Shown one piece after another: positions 45,230 to 56,957 of a DNA stretch of 64,000 bases; within the stretch, counting starts at the first letter, position 1; each line of letters opens with the position of its first letter. Below the pieces are notes generated by a model that was not told the DNA's origin, searched no databases, and saw only the letters and a program-made list of their open reading frames with translations. Both the position numbers and the translations under genes were made by a program. Source of the stretch: Aquilaria yunnanensis (Eukaryota > Streptophyta > Magnoliopsida > Malvales > Thymelaeaceae); contig CM077599.1 of assembly GCA_039654915.1 (NCBI GenBank), positions 74,740,001 to 74,804,000 on the forward strand, written 5' to 3'.

Positions 45230-47512
45230 ATATGGATGACCAAGTAGAAGCAGCGAGAAGAGCTAAGTTAGAAAGACAAGAATGATAAAGGTTGGAATGC
45301 TAAAGGTTAGCCCAAGAACAACTAGAAAGAGACAGACTTGAGCAAGAATGAATTGAGAGAGAAGGGATGGTTTAAAGGCAACCAAATTAAGATTTTGGCT
45401 GGTAACTTATCAATAACAGGCAAGCTGATCAGTGCATGAGTTTTAGTAGCAATGACCCATTAAAGATTATTCCCAGCCTGTGGTAGCAAACAACTATTGT
45501 GGGTTTTAGATGCTGATGGTGAATGCAATGAACTTTTATATTCCTCCTGGTTTAGCCAATTTAGCGCAAATGAATTAATTTCAATAAGCTTCACTTGAGG
45601 ACCCAAATGATCACTTGGCAAATTTTCAGGAGCTGTGCGACACTATTAAAATTGAGGGAGCCATTTTTTATGACATCTGCTTTACTTTGTTTTCATTTTC
45701 TCTCCAAGACAAAGCAAAGAGTTGGCTCCACACTACACTAGCTAAGGGCATGGCTACATGGCAAGAAGTTGCACACAAATTTCTTACAAAATTTTTTCAA
45801 CCATCAAAGGCTGCAAAGTTGATATTAGAGATTAGCACATGTAGGTAGCATGAGTTAGAGTCACTCCACGAAGTGTGAGAAAGATTTAAAGACTTTCTTA
45901 GGAAATGCTCGAACCATGGTTATCCAGAGTGGGTGCAGATTGAAATGTTCTACAATGGAATGAATGGTGAGACAAGGACCATTGTGGATGTAGCAGTTGG
46001 AGAAATTTTGATAGCTAAGACTTCACAAGAGGCTTTTACGCTTCTATAGCATATGGCATCCAACAATTATTAGTGGCCTTCTAAGAGATCAGGTGTAATA
46101 AAAAATGGTGGAAATCATGAGGTTGATCAGATCATCTTGCTTTCAACACAGATTAGCAGCTTTAACAAACAAATTTTCTATGTTCACAAGTAAGGAAATA
46201 CCAGTTGAGCAAGTGGCAGTAATGAGTTCTTCTCATTACTCATTGGAGCATGAATAAGAGTAGCCACTTCTTACGAATCAAAGAGGTTATGTCTATAAAG
46301 GAAATTAGATGCAAGGGTAATTTAATCAAGGGGTAAAAAATCAGGATGCCTACAATTATGGAGGCAATAGAATGACACCTAATCTATTAGCCTTTGCTCA
46401 ACCTCAAGTGGAAAAGAAGCCATCATTAGAAGACCTTCTTGGAACATTAATAATCGAAACAAGGAACAGATTTGGGCAAAATGAGAGCTAGATGGATAAC
46501 ATCGAGATGAAAATAACAAGTATAGGGTCTTCAGTGAAAAATTTGGAAACACAAATGGGGCAATTGGCTAAACCAATAGGTTCACTTCAATAAGGAATCC
46601 TCCCTAGTAACATTGAAGTTAATCTAATGGAACATTGCAAGGCCATTACATTAACAAGTGGCAAGTAGTTGGAAGATGTTAAACCAAATAGTAAGGTTGA
46701 AAGCTCTTTTTCATTGAAAGACCTAGAATAAGTGTATGAAGACAAGGAACAAGAAGGATTGGTCCAAGACAAAGAAGAAAAAAAAAGTTGATAGAAATGC
46801 ACCTGAAAAGAAAAGAGAAGCTACCTCAATTACCCCACCTTTACGTCTTTCAGCATCAATTATTGCATATCCTCTACGGTTTAAGAACAACAAGTTGGAC
46901 GTTTAGTTTTCTATGTTTTTTGATATCTTCAAAAAGGTGGAAATCAATGTTCCCTTGTTAGAGGCAATTTAACAAGTGCCTAACTATGCTAAGTTCCTTA
47001 AGGACATTATGTTTAATAAGAGGAAATTTGAAGAATTTAAAACAATGATAATGATTAAAGAATGTAGTGTCGTGTTACAAAAGAAGCCACCTCAGAAGTT
47101 ACAAGTTCTTGGTAGTTTCACCATTCCATGTGACATTGACACTTCTCTTTTTAATAAGGTGATATGTGATTTGTGTACAAGTATCAGTTTTATGTCATTC
47201 TCAATCTTTCAAAAGTTAGGTCTTTGAAAAGTCAAGTCTTCCACTATTTGCTTACAACTTGCCGATAGATCACTATCTAGGAGGGATAGTAGAAGATGTA
47301 CTAGTGAAGGTTGATAAGTGGTGGATTTTGTTGCCCTTGACATGGAAAAAGATCAAGACATTCTGATAATTTTGGATAGACCATTTCTAGCCATTGGAAA
47401 GGCTCTTATTGGTGTAGCATGTGAAGAGTTCATCTTGAGAGTGGACAAAAAACAAGTAACTTTCAACCTCTACAAAGCTCTTCAAAACCCAAATGATGTG
47501 CAAACAAGCAAC
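45230..47512 (+). pseudogene. Athila-like Gypsy gag-protease pseudogene
   Basis: The gag region opens with MDDQVEAARRAKLERQ at about 45233. The conserved capsid block SFSLQDKAKSWLHTTLAKGM (about 45690-45745) follows. Then come ERFKDFLRKCSNHGYPEWVQ, FYNGMNGETRTIVDVAVG, KNLETQMGQLAKPIGSLQ near 46540-46590 and EVNLMEHCKAITLTSGK. The protease follows at 46976-47227 with MPNYAKFLKDIMFNKRKFEE and an active site CDLCTS in place of CDLGAS. VDFVALDMEKDQDILIIL and RPFLAIGKALIGV are at 47319-47415. Stops and a frameshift near 47300 interrupt it. RT, RNase H and integrase are missing: the coding text ends at 47512 and a LINE insertion begins 16 bp later. Confidence 0.88.
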
Positions 47513-47589
47513 TAGGTTGATGTGATTTTTTTTTTTGTGGTAACATCTTTCCCTTTTATTTTTGATGACTCATTATTGACTTGTTTACA

Positions 47590-50500
47590 AGGTATAAATT
47601 AAGAGCCTGTTTACAACTTATAGATTAAAATCCTTCCACGATCATTTCTCTTTGTCCAAATTGTCCATGCTGAGACTTGTACAATTGCTTGCCACCTTTG
47701 ATGTTGCACCTTTGATATGCACTCTGTAGATCTTTTGCTTAACCATTTACTTATATGCACAATCCCAAATGAGACAATTTGTCACCACCAAAGAATCAAT
47801 TCCCAGACCAGCCAAGATATTGCACACATCAATAATAAATGGTTTATATCTTTTGGATGATTTCAGGAAAATGGGCAATAAATATCCACACGAATCACAG
47901 CTCAGTCTACCATATTCATTTTCAGTGAAAGCTAATCTTGGATAGCTTTCCAAATGAAGGGTCCAATTTTCTTTGGAAACCATTTGCTCACCAATCGCAT
48001 TTTGCTCTTGCGAAGTTTTGAAGGACAAAAACATTTAGCTTGTAACTCATTTCCCTCACTTTATATCTTCCATATGTACTGCAAACCTATGTATATGCAT
48101 TGCTAATATTTGGTTTAGGAAAAATTTCCTACAATAAAAACATTAGATCTTGGAATTCTCCTTCTTTTCTACCCCACAAAACTCTCCTCCACTCCCATGT
48201 CCATCTCCACACCCCACTAACCTAATTACCCTTGCCACTCTACACTCAACATTCATATCTAACCTTGTTAACCTAAAAAATCTCTCCTCTAAACTACCAT
48301 TTACCAACCATGCATCTTTCTAAAAGCTACACCTTCTTCCATCACTAACCTTCCAAAGAAAAGAGTTTTAAAATTGGACCCCTCTCATTTCTATCTCACT
48401 CCCCGCCCTTTGCATATTACCCCAAACTCTGGCCCATTTCCTATCTTTAAATGCCATATTTAAACCCCCCTTCCACCCCGTAAATAATACTAACCACCCT
48501 TTGCCATAAATGCTCCATCCTCACATCTAAACCTCCACCATCACTTCCTTCATAATGCTAGATTTTTGGTCTTCAAACTACCCACGCTCAACCCACCCAC
48601 ATCTTTTGCTGCCTGCACCTTTCCCCATGACACCCACACTATTTTCCTACCCTCCCCTATTTCCCCCTTAAAAGATTTTTTCGTTAAGCTCACAAGTCCA
48701 TCCAGGACACCCATAGGTTCTTGAAAAACAAAAAAAATTAGTAGTGGGGGATGCTAGCTAAAACCACTTAACAAGTGTCAACTGACCTCCGAAAGACAAC
48801 AAACTTGCTTTCCAGGAACTCAGTCTATGATTAAATTTCTCCATCACTGATTTCCAAGCTTCACATCGTTCCATATTTAAACCAACCGGTAAACCAAAAC
48901 AATTAACAGGGAGTTTTGCAGTCTTGCAACGCACTTTTGCCGCCATCCTTTCCAGCTCTAAATGATCCACCCCCACAACAAACAATCTGCTTTCTCCTAG
49001 TTTTACCTTTAAACTGTAAGCACATTTAAAGCATTTCAAGAATCTTATCATGTTAAAGACATTTATCTCATCCCACTCCCTAATAAAAGAGCATCATTAG
49101 CATATTTTAAGTGTGAAACCTATATGCCATCACTCCTTACACAAAAACCTTTAAGGATACCCCTTTCACATGCTTCTAACATCATTACATTTAATTCCTC
49201 CGCCATAATAAAAAAAAAACCTGCGATAAAGAATCACCTTAACGTAATCCCTTTTCCGAATTAAATTCTATTATGGGACTTACATTCACAATCAACAAGA
49301 TAGAAAGCAGTTGAAATATAGGATCTAATCCATTGCCTCCATTTCCCTCCAAAGCCAGTTTGTTGAAGCACCAAATCTGGAAAATTATATTTAACAGTCA
49401 TATAATTTTGTGAATTTCACTTCAGAAAAATGTTTTTTTTTGTTATTATCACAAGGTCTAACATCTCGTTAGCTACAAGAATTCCACCCAAGATTTCTCG
49501 GCTCTTAATAAAACCAGTTTGAGCTTCCCCTACTATTACTGGAATAACTTCCTTCAACCTTTCAGCTGACACTTTTACAATTATATTACACTGACAACCA
49601 CTCAAACTTATGGTTCGATAACCATTCAAACCAATTGGATTAGTTTTCATAGGAATAACAGTAGCAAAAGAAGCATTCGTGCCTTTTTCCAACTTTCCTG
49701 AAGAATGAAAATGATCCACTGCCATCAATACATCTTCCTTAACTGCTTCCCAATTTTTCTTGAGAAAATTGGATGTGAATCCATCAGGTCCCTGAGCTTT
49801 TGACGCCACCGCAATTCCATACTGCTGTCTTAACCTCTTCCTCAATTATTGATCTATCAATGTTTTCTTTTAACCCATAGCCTGGCCGCCACTGGATTAT
49901 TTCCTTCAGCCACACTTCATTAACGAGGTCGCCAAAACTTTTGTGATCAATCCATATATCGAAAAACATGAAAGGTATAAGACCAAAGTCTATAATACAG
50001 GACAATGATCGAACAAACTTTTTTTCAAAGCAGTCACCCTAACATTCGGCCATTTAGATAAGAAACTTTTAGAAACCAGAAATCTGTCCAGCTTACACAT
50101 TTTTAAGCCATCCTTATCGCAACAAGTGAATTTTAGTCCATCTAACTAGAGAAAAACCAGTTCAAACTCCGCAGTGAAAGAGTTAAAAGAGTTCGCAACT
50201 CTTTCATTGTACATATTTCCTTTCCTTACCTCGTTTCTCCAAACTGCATTGAAATCTTTGAACACACACCACAAACCACTGAATCTATTTTTCAATTCCA
50301 ACAAATTCCTCCAGAGCAACATTTTTTGTTTAGCTTCCTGCTGACCATATACATTAACCAATATAACATCCTCCCCCACTCCTATCCAATTACCGACAAC
50401 ACACAAAAAAACCATCACCTATTATTTCCACCATTTTGGTAAAAACAGAGATATCCGACATGCACATCAAGCCTCCCGAGTTGCCTACAGCTTCCTTAAT

Positions 50501-50677
50501 GACAAAATCAAAACTGGAATATGACCGAACTCACCTGATCTTTTGGATCTTAACACCTAAATGAAACGTCTCCTAAAGTCCCAGGAATTCAATCTTTTCA
50601 AATGCAACTAACTCTTTAAGTAGCCTCCTCCCCTCAACATTCCTAATTCCTCTTATAGTGAATGCTAGAACTCTCAT
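47590..50677 (-). pseudogene. LINE ORF2 pseudogene: endonuclease, reverse transcriptase, zinc domain
   Basis: ORF2 opens at 50677 with MRVLAFTIRGIRNVEGRRLL, the usual LINE start, then breaks at a stop. Endonuclease text at 50146-50418 includes SGLWCVFKDFNAVWRNEVRK (GDFNA changed to KDFNA). Reverse transcriptase at 49417-49845 includes AQGPDGFTSNFLKKNWEAVK, YRTISLSGC and GFIKSREILGG. The catalytic YADD reads YAND near 49090-49110. The block SSWKASLLSFGGQLTLVK is at 48765-48815, and GLSVGSLKTKNLAL near 48570. The end reads WTIWTKRND near 47660. With many stops and a changed catalytic Asp, it is inactive. The total span of about 3.1 kb is slightly short of a full ORF2. Confidence 0.87.
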
Positions 50678-50689
50678 TTTTCACTAATC

Positions 50690-50888
50690 AGCGCCCTCCA
50701 ATCCCAGAGTCTTCATCTGTTGCGACTTTTCTATCCAAGTTCAACACACCATTACCTAGTCGTTGTCGGCCTTCCTCCATGTTGAAGCCCACTACTTTCC
50801 TGAGCTGAATTATCTTTTCTGCTTCTTGTCTTCCTCTATCATCCTAATCTCCCGAACTCTCTACTCGGATCACGTTTACTCGCTGGTT
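50690..50888 (-). pseudogene. LINE ORF1 C-terminal remnant, left of the Copia-4 insertion
   Basis: The minus strand reads KVVGFNMEEGRQRLGNGVLN, then LDRKVATDEDSGIGGR and a stop just before ORF2. If Copia-4 and one copy of TGGTT are removed, the reading frame joins the sequence right of 55405 as ...MNVN/QRVNVIRVES... without a gap. That supports one LINE split by Copia-4. An RNA-binding domain was not identified. Confidence 0.6.
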
Positions 50889-51190
50889 TGTTGTGGAAAA
50901 TAGCAGAACAAGGAGATGAAGTGCTCTGAAATGCTTTGGATTTGACTTAGTCAATAAACAGATGAACACCTCAATAAATAGAGGCTCTTACATCCGTAAC
51001 AAGCAACAAAATAGGAAACATGAAACTAACTCGGCTAATCTATCAGATAAAGCACAACAGACTACTGACTTATTCAACTTGCTAACAACTTAAACGTAAA
51101 CTTGCCAAAAACAACCGGTCTTCCTCTTGACTTGATCTTTACGTATTCTCAGGAACTCTATTGGCTTGGCTTTGAATCATCTCTTCAACA
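50889..51190 (-). repeat. Copia-4 3' LTR
   Basis: This 302-bp copy with TGTTG...CAACA ends is followed on the right by CACTCCCTTGATTC, whose complement is the purine tract GAATCAAGGGAGTG. Confidence 0.93.
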
Positions 51191-51224
51191 CACTCCCTTG
51201 ATTCAAAGCTGGTGATACATAATT

Positions 51225-54200
51225 TCCTTCACAACTCCTCAAACTTTGATTGAGCTAAGGCTTTAGTGAACATATCAGCAGCTTGGACTTCTGTTTTGCA
51301 AAACTTCAATTCCACTCCTCCTCTGAGCAACTAAATCCCTTATGAAATGATGCCTAATTTCTATGTACTTGGTCCTCCCATGCATTACTGGGTTTTTTGT
51401 CATGGCTATTGCTGATGCACTGTCACATAACAAACTTGCAGCCTCAATCTGCTCATGCCCAAGGTCAGTTAGTAAATGTCTGATCCACACAGATTGATAG
51501 GTTGCTATACAAGCTACCACATATTCTACCTCTGCTGATGTCAAAGCACTGCACTTTGTTTCTTAGATATCCAAGATATAGCCCCTAAACTAAAACTAAA
51601 ACAGTTTCCTGTGGTTCTTTTCCTGTCATCTTGATTACTAGCCGAATCACTGCCTGTGTATCCTAGTAACAGAACTTTAGGTACTTTGACATACCAGATG
51701 CCAAAATCTTTAATGGTTGCAACATACCTTAAGATCCTTTTGGCTGCTCCAAGATGATGCTTTGTAGGAGCACACATGAATCTTGAAATTAATCCAACAA
51801 AGAATGTAATATCTGGTCGAGTGTAAGTAAGATAGATCAAACGCCCAATTAGGGTTTTGTATCTCTTTGCATCTACTACTCTAGATCCATCTTGTTCCTC
51901 CAACTTATAGCTAGCATTCATAGGAGTCAAAACAGTGTTGCATTGGGTCATATGAAATTGTTCTAGTAGATCAGTGACATATTTTTGCTGAGATAAGAAA
52001 ATTCCACCTTGTGTTTGTTTTACTTCAAGCCTTAAGAAGTAATGCATCTTCCTTAGGTCAGTCATCTCGAATTCCTCCATCATATTCCTACTGTAAGGAT
52101 CTAGTGTACGGTATGTCATCTACATATAAGCTCACTATCACAATATCTTCAGAACTTAACCTTTTCAGGTAAAGTGTTGGTTCATTAGGACTTCTTTGAA
52201 ATACCTTTTGATAAAAGAACTCATCAATCCTGTTGTACCAGGCTCGAGGAGTTTGCTTTAATCCATGGAGAGCCTTTTTGAGCCTATAAACCTTGTCATC
52301 TTCCCCTAGAATTATGAAACCAGCAAGTTGATCCACATAGACTTCCTCCACTAGTTTTCCATTAAAGAATGTTGACTTAATATCAATTTGGCGCACCCTC
52401 CATTGATGCTAAACAGCCAATGCGAGTATCAACCTTACTATCTCAAAACGTGCAACTGGAGAGAAGGTTTCTTCATAGTCCACTCCATATTCCTGGGTAA
52501 ACCCACGTGCCACCAACCTGGTTTTATGTTTGTAAATTTCACCATTTGAATGAAACTTCATTTTGAAGATCCATTTCAAGCTTACTGTCTTCTTTCCTTG
52601 TGGAAAACTCACCAGCTCCCATGTTTTGTTTCTTTCTATTCATTCAACTTCATCTTCCATAACTTTTTTCCACACTTTGCTTTTCATGGCATTTTCAGCA
52701 TTTATTGGATCACTCGTGAATAGAGCAAATGTTGAAGAATAAAAATCATTGAATGACCTGGTCTTTATTTGAGTATCAATTGGAGAACCATCACTTGAGG
52801 AAGTTGATGGAGAACGACTTGGAGTGACTTGATCATCCTAATCCAGTTCTTCAACATTCCTTTCCTCTTGTTATTCATCATTCATTTAAAGTGTTGATGA
52901 ACTGGACTTTTCCACATTTTTCCACCTGCTGCACTCATCAAACTTGACATCTCAGTTACTGATGATTTTTTTAATCTTAAGATCAAACACCCTATAAGCC
53001 TTGGACACTGGACTGTAACCAACAAAAATGCATCCCTTGGATTTTTTATCCAATTTAGTTCTACCAAATCGTGTGAGTACATAGCTTGAACACCCAAAAA
53101 CACGAAGATGGCTTATAGAAAGCTTAGAATCATACCAAGCTTCAATGGGGTTTGATTCAAAACAGCTCTTATTGGTGACAAATTTATGAGATACATAGCA
53201 GTTGCCACTACTTCACCCTAATACTCATCAGAGAGATCATTTTTTTCAAACATTGATCTTGTCATTTCTACAATGGTACGGTTCTTCCTTTCTTCAATTC
53301 CATTTTGCTCAGGTGTGTATGGAGCTGTCAGCTCCCTACTTATGCCTTTTTTGTCACAGAACTCATTGAATTACTTTGAACAAAATTCTCCCTCTCGATC
53401 AGTTCTTAGGGTCTTTAACTTCAATGAGCCTTGCTTCGAAACCAATACCTTGAACTTTTTGAAATACTGAAAGGCTTCTGTCTTCATGGTTAGGAAGTAA
53501 ACCCAGCTTAATCTTGTGTAATCATCAACAAAAAGAAGAAAGTACCTACTCCCAGCTAATGAAGTGATCTTCATTGACCCACACAGATCTGCATCGAATA
53601 CCTCAAGCTTGGATGTTGCTCTTTTGTCTGTCCAACAAGAAATGGCCTTTTGGTTTGCTTCTCGAATGAACATCCTTCACAAACATGATCTGGCTCTTTT
53701 GCAAATGGTAAGCCAGTTACCATTTCTCTGTTGGTCAATAATTGTAGTCCCTTGATATGTAGGTGGCCATAGCGTTGATGCCATAACTTAGAATCATCAA
53801 GTCTACTGGTTATCATGCACTTCTCATAATTGGTAAAATCAATAATGAACATTTTGTTCTCAGTCATCTAAATAGATAACACATGGTCTCCTGACTTGTT
53901 TTTACAGTACAGGTCCTTTTTTCAAATGTGACACTTAATCCCCCTTTAACCAACTGACCAACACTAATCAAATTATGAGTAAGAACAGAAGCATACTGAA
54001 CATTTCTAATTAACTTTTCCTTATCGTTGACAAAAATAGCAACCATACCTCTTCTTTCAAGCTGAACTTAATTGTCATTATCAAGCATCACTTGAGTCTT
54101 AACTGATTCATCCAATTCTTTAAACTTCCCTTTGTCTCTTGTTAGGTGATTGGAACATGCACTATATAGGAACCAGATGTCTTTGGAGGAGCTTTGAGTG

Positions 54201-55041
54201 CTTACATGTGTCATGAATAGCTAGTCATCTTATTCTTCTGGTTCCTCTATATTATTTGCTTGTCTCTTCTTACTCCAGCAGCTGTCTTCTATATGGCCAA
54301 ACTTCTTGTAGAATGTGCACTACATGCTGTTGCCTCAACCTCTTCATCTAAATCCACCTTTGCCTCTACCTTTATTGTTATTTCTTTCACGTTCTCCTTG
54401 GATCTGGAAGGCTTGTTCCTCTTTCTTGCCTGCTGATCTGTTGATTCTAGCCTCATGTGCTTGGAACGATCCTATGAGTTCATCCACAGTCAAAGCGAAC
54501 AGATCTCTGGACTCCTCAATAGCATCCTACAACGTGATTGAATTTAGAAGACCGGCTTCTTAGAACTTTGGCCACAATGGTCTCATCACTTATCTTGTCA
54601 CCATATGTGCATATCTGGCTCATAATCTTTGACCCCCTTGCAAGGTAATCCTGGACTGACTCATTGTTCCTCGTGTTGGATGTCTCAAAATCTTTTATGA
54701 GGAATTGCAACTTCACTGTCATCACCTTGGATGAGCCTTGGTACTCAAATTTAAGAGTATCCCAAGTTTGTTTTGCGGTAGTTGCAGCAACAATTCTGGA
54801 GAAAATGGTCTCATCTACGGTTTGTTGAATGAAGAAAAGAGCTTTTGCATCCTTTTTCAAGATTTCATGATTTGTTGCCTCATCTGACTCTCCTTCATCA
54901 TATCCAATCTCTACAACATCCAACAGATCTTGTGGTCTGAAAAGAGTCTTCATCTTTATGCTCTAATACTTGTATGAATTCACCTTTGAAGACAGGGATT
55001 TGCGGTTGAGATTAATTCACTGCAGAATTGGTGTTGGCCAT
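51225..55041 (-). pseudogene. Copia-4 gag-pol pseudogene
   Basis: The frame opens at 55041 (MANTNSAVN, then a stop). Gag occupies 54953-54516 (KTLFRPQDLLDVVEIGYDEG). The zinc knuckle reads CTFYKKFGHIEDSC near 54290-54330 with Cys changed to Tyr. The protease site reads LYSACSNH near 54150, where LDSGCSNH is expected, losing the catalytic Asp. Integrase zinc ligands are intact in LWHQRYGHLHIKG and CEGCSFEKQ (53655-53800), followed by the core at 53670-53371 (FLLFVDDYTRLSWVYFL). RT spans about 52612-51900 (WIFKMKFHSNGEIYKHKTRL, SLYVDDI). RNase H covers 51660-51275 (TGSDSASNQDDRKRTTGNCF, EVEYVVACIATYQSVW). The C-terminus AADMFTKALAQSKFEEL ends near 51225. Multiple stops and frameshifts are present. 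Confidence 0.93.
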
Positions 55042-55082
55042 TTTTGCGAAATGGTTTCGTAAGAAACCTAGGTTACAACCTA

Positions 55083-55094
55083 GTTATGATACCA
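55083..55094 (-). other. Copia-4 primer binding site, tRNA-iMet type
   Basis: The minus strand reads TGGTATCATAAC three bases after the 5' LTR. It matches TGGTATCAGAGC at 10 of 12 positions. Confidence 0.85.
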
Positions 55095-55097
55095 CAA

Positions 55098-55404
55098 TGT
55101 TGTGGAAAATAGTAGGACAAGGAAATGAAATGCTCTAAAATGCTTGGGTGTATTATTTGACTTAGTAAATAAACATATGAACACCTCAATAAATAGAAGC
55201 TCTTACAATCGTAACAAGCAACAAAATAGGAAACATGAAACTGACTCAGCTAATCTATCTAATAAAGTGCAACAGACTATTGACTTATTTAACTTGCTAA
55301 CAACTTAAACGCAAACTTGCCAAAAAAGCTAGTCTTCCTCTAGACTTGATCTTCACACATTCTCAGGAACTCTTTTGGCTTGGCTTTGAATCATCTCTTC
55401 AACA
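55098..55404 (-). repeat. Copia-4 5' LTR
   Basis: This 307-bp copy is homologous to 50889-51190. It is directly followed by the right TGGTT target duplication. Confidence 0.93.
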
Positions 55405-55620
55405 TGGTTCACATTCATAAAATTGCTATTAGAAATGGATTCACCCGTACATTGCTCTTTCCTTGTGCTCATCGAAATCACTAGGTAACTTTGCCTACTT
55501 GTTCTTCTCACCTCACTTTCCCCAGCATAAATGGCCTTTACTAGACAGTGCTACTGATTTCATAACTCTCATTTTTTAGGTTGTCCTACATAACTAAAAA
55601 TGGCAAACAAGTGAGCAAAA
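55405..55620 (-). pseudogene. LINE-2 ORF1 remnant, right of the Copia-4 insertion
   Basis: The minus strand reads YAGESEVRRTSRQSYLVISM, then STRKEQCTGESISNSNFMNV, in one open frame. That frame continues across the insertion site into 50883 when Copia-4 is left out. The 5' end of the LINE is not sharply visible and is placed at about 55620. Confidence 0.5.
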
Positions 55621-56957
55621 TTCACTACCCATGCATTTCAATTTGTGACAGACAATTAGATGGATAAAAATACCCATAACGGGGGAGATATAGATAATAA
55701 AATATACCGGTTTGACAGGTACAGGCGGGTGACAAGTTTAAGGTTTCCATGACGGATTTATCTGTCATACTGTAATATTAAAAAGAGAATCCCTTGTTTC
55801 AATTTATTTCAATTTTCACAATGCGTACTCGATTTCCTTTCTAGAAAAAGAATCCCATGGAAATCATGACTTTTCTCTTTAAATTCTTTTGGAGTCTTTT
55901 TATCATTTGCCTAAAATGCCATAACCAAGACCAATTTGATGTTTTTTTCTCGAAGCTTTGCTTTGTAATGTCCATGTGTGGGGACTTTAGAGGCTCCAAT
56001 TGCAAAGAATTTATGGGCATTTATATTAAACTAATTACCAGAATAAGTGTTGTTAATTAAGCAAAAGAGACCATCATGTTTTTTTTTTTTCATGGAGTAG
56101 AAGTGGTTATGACTAGATAGAAAACTAAGACTTTACAAAGAACAAAAAGTAGAAGAAGAAGAAGATGAAGAAAAAGAATAAGCGGTGAGACATACTCTAA
56201 GCTTGGCAATGGTAGCAAATTAGATGGGAAGATTCTGTAGGCATTTCAGAAGAACTTTTTTATGCATGATTATGTAACTGACAGGTATGGATTGCCCGTA
56301 GGTGGCACGCGTGGATGAGAAATCTCACCCACTAATGAATACCCATGAAGTGGCATATATGAAAAAATCTATGAGCATGGGCAGCAGTATGGGGCTCCTA
56401 TGCCCAATTTGCCTCGTTGCCTTACATATACCCTCTTGATCTGCTCATAATTTCCAATATATTTTTGTCCTTCAACTTTTTCTTCTTACCCGCACCATAT
56501 TACTTTTGGGCTCCTCCATTTTCCCGATTTGCATGAACTTGAAATTTTCTATTAAGCGAAATCTCAAGTTCAAATATCCTTAATTAAGATAATAAGTGCA
56601 TGAAATGTGATTTTATGCCAAATTATGCAACTTAAATGTGGCATTAGGATTCAACCAATTTTGATGCCTTGGATAAGCACTGGGAGAAAGATTTTGTGAC
56701 TTTTGAATGGTCTTAAAAATCTACAGTAATGAAAGGTGTTGGGTCTTCAAAGCATGACATAGAGAATATTGGAAGTTTGGTTACTCCCAGTATTATTGAG
56801 TCATCTTTTGATAGTTATGACAAATTGGCATTTAACATTTTAGAGAATCTCAACATGGTTAAGGATTAGTGGAATGGACAAAAAAAGTTGGGATCAAAGA
56901 CAAAAGTTTCATCATTGAAATGTGAATTGAAAAGATTGAAATGTGGGCTTAAAGAAT
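55621..56957. other. Spacer without a recognised gene
   Basis: A frame at 55857-56060 has no motif. An AGA-rich microsatellite lies near 56150-56185. At 56660-56940 one plus-strand reading gives DALDKHWEKDFVTFEWS and further low-quality text that I could not assign. No transposon end was recognised before 56958. Confidence 0.4.

Larger units (their letters stand above)
47528..50888 (-). mobile_element. LINE-2 (L1-type), left part, including poly(A) end
   Basis: On the minus strand the element ends in a poly(A) run (plus-strand T run at 47529-47541). Its ORF2 runs from 50677 to about 47590. Upstream, 50888-50690 reads as the end of ORF1. The element is then split by Copia-4 and resumes at 55405. 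It inserted next to the Athila gag-protease frame. A target duplication could not be confirmed because the 5' end is uncertain. Confidence 0.82.
50889..55404 (-). mobile_element. Copia-4 retrotransposon, complete with LTRs and target duplication
   Basis: The 4,516-bp element has LTRs at 50889-51190 and 55098-55404, each starting TGTTG and ending CAACA. TGGTT flanks it at 50884-50888 and 55405-55409, a perfect 5-bp duplication. The element is on the minus strand and lies inside LINE-2. The two LTRs differ at roughly one base in ten by eye, so the insertion is old. The polyprotein is nearly full-length but interrupted. Confidence 0.95.

Noticed and set aside
56097..56185. Acidic/basic low-complexity coding exon
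   Set aside because: The AGAAGAAGA stretch is a simple repeat with no flanking open frame.
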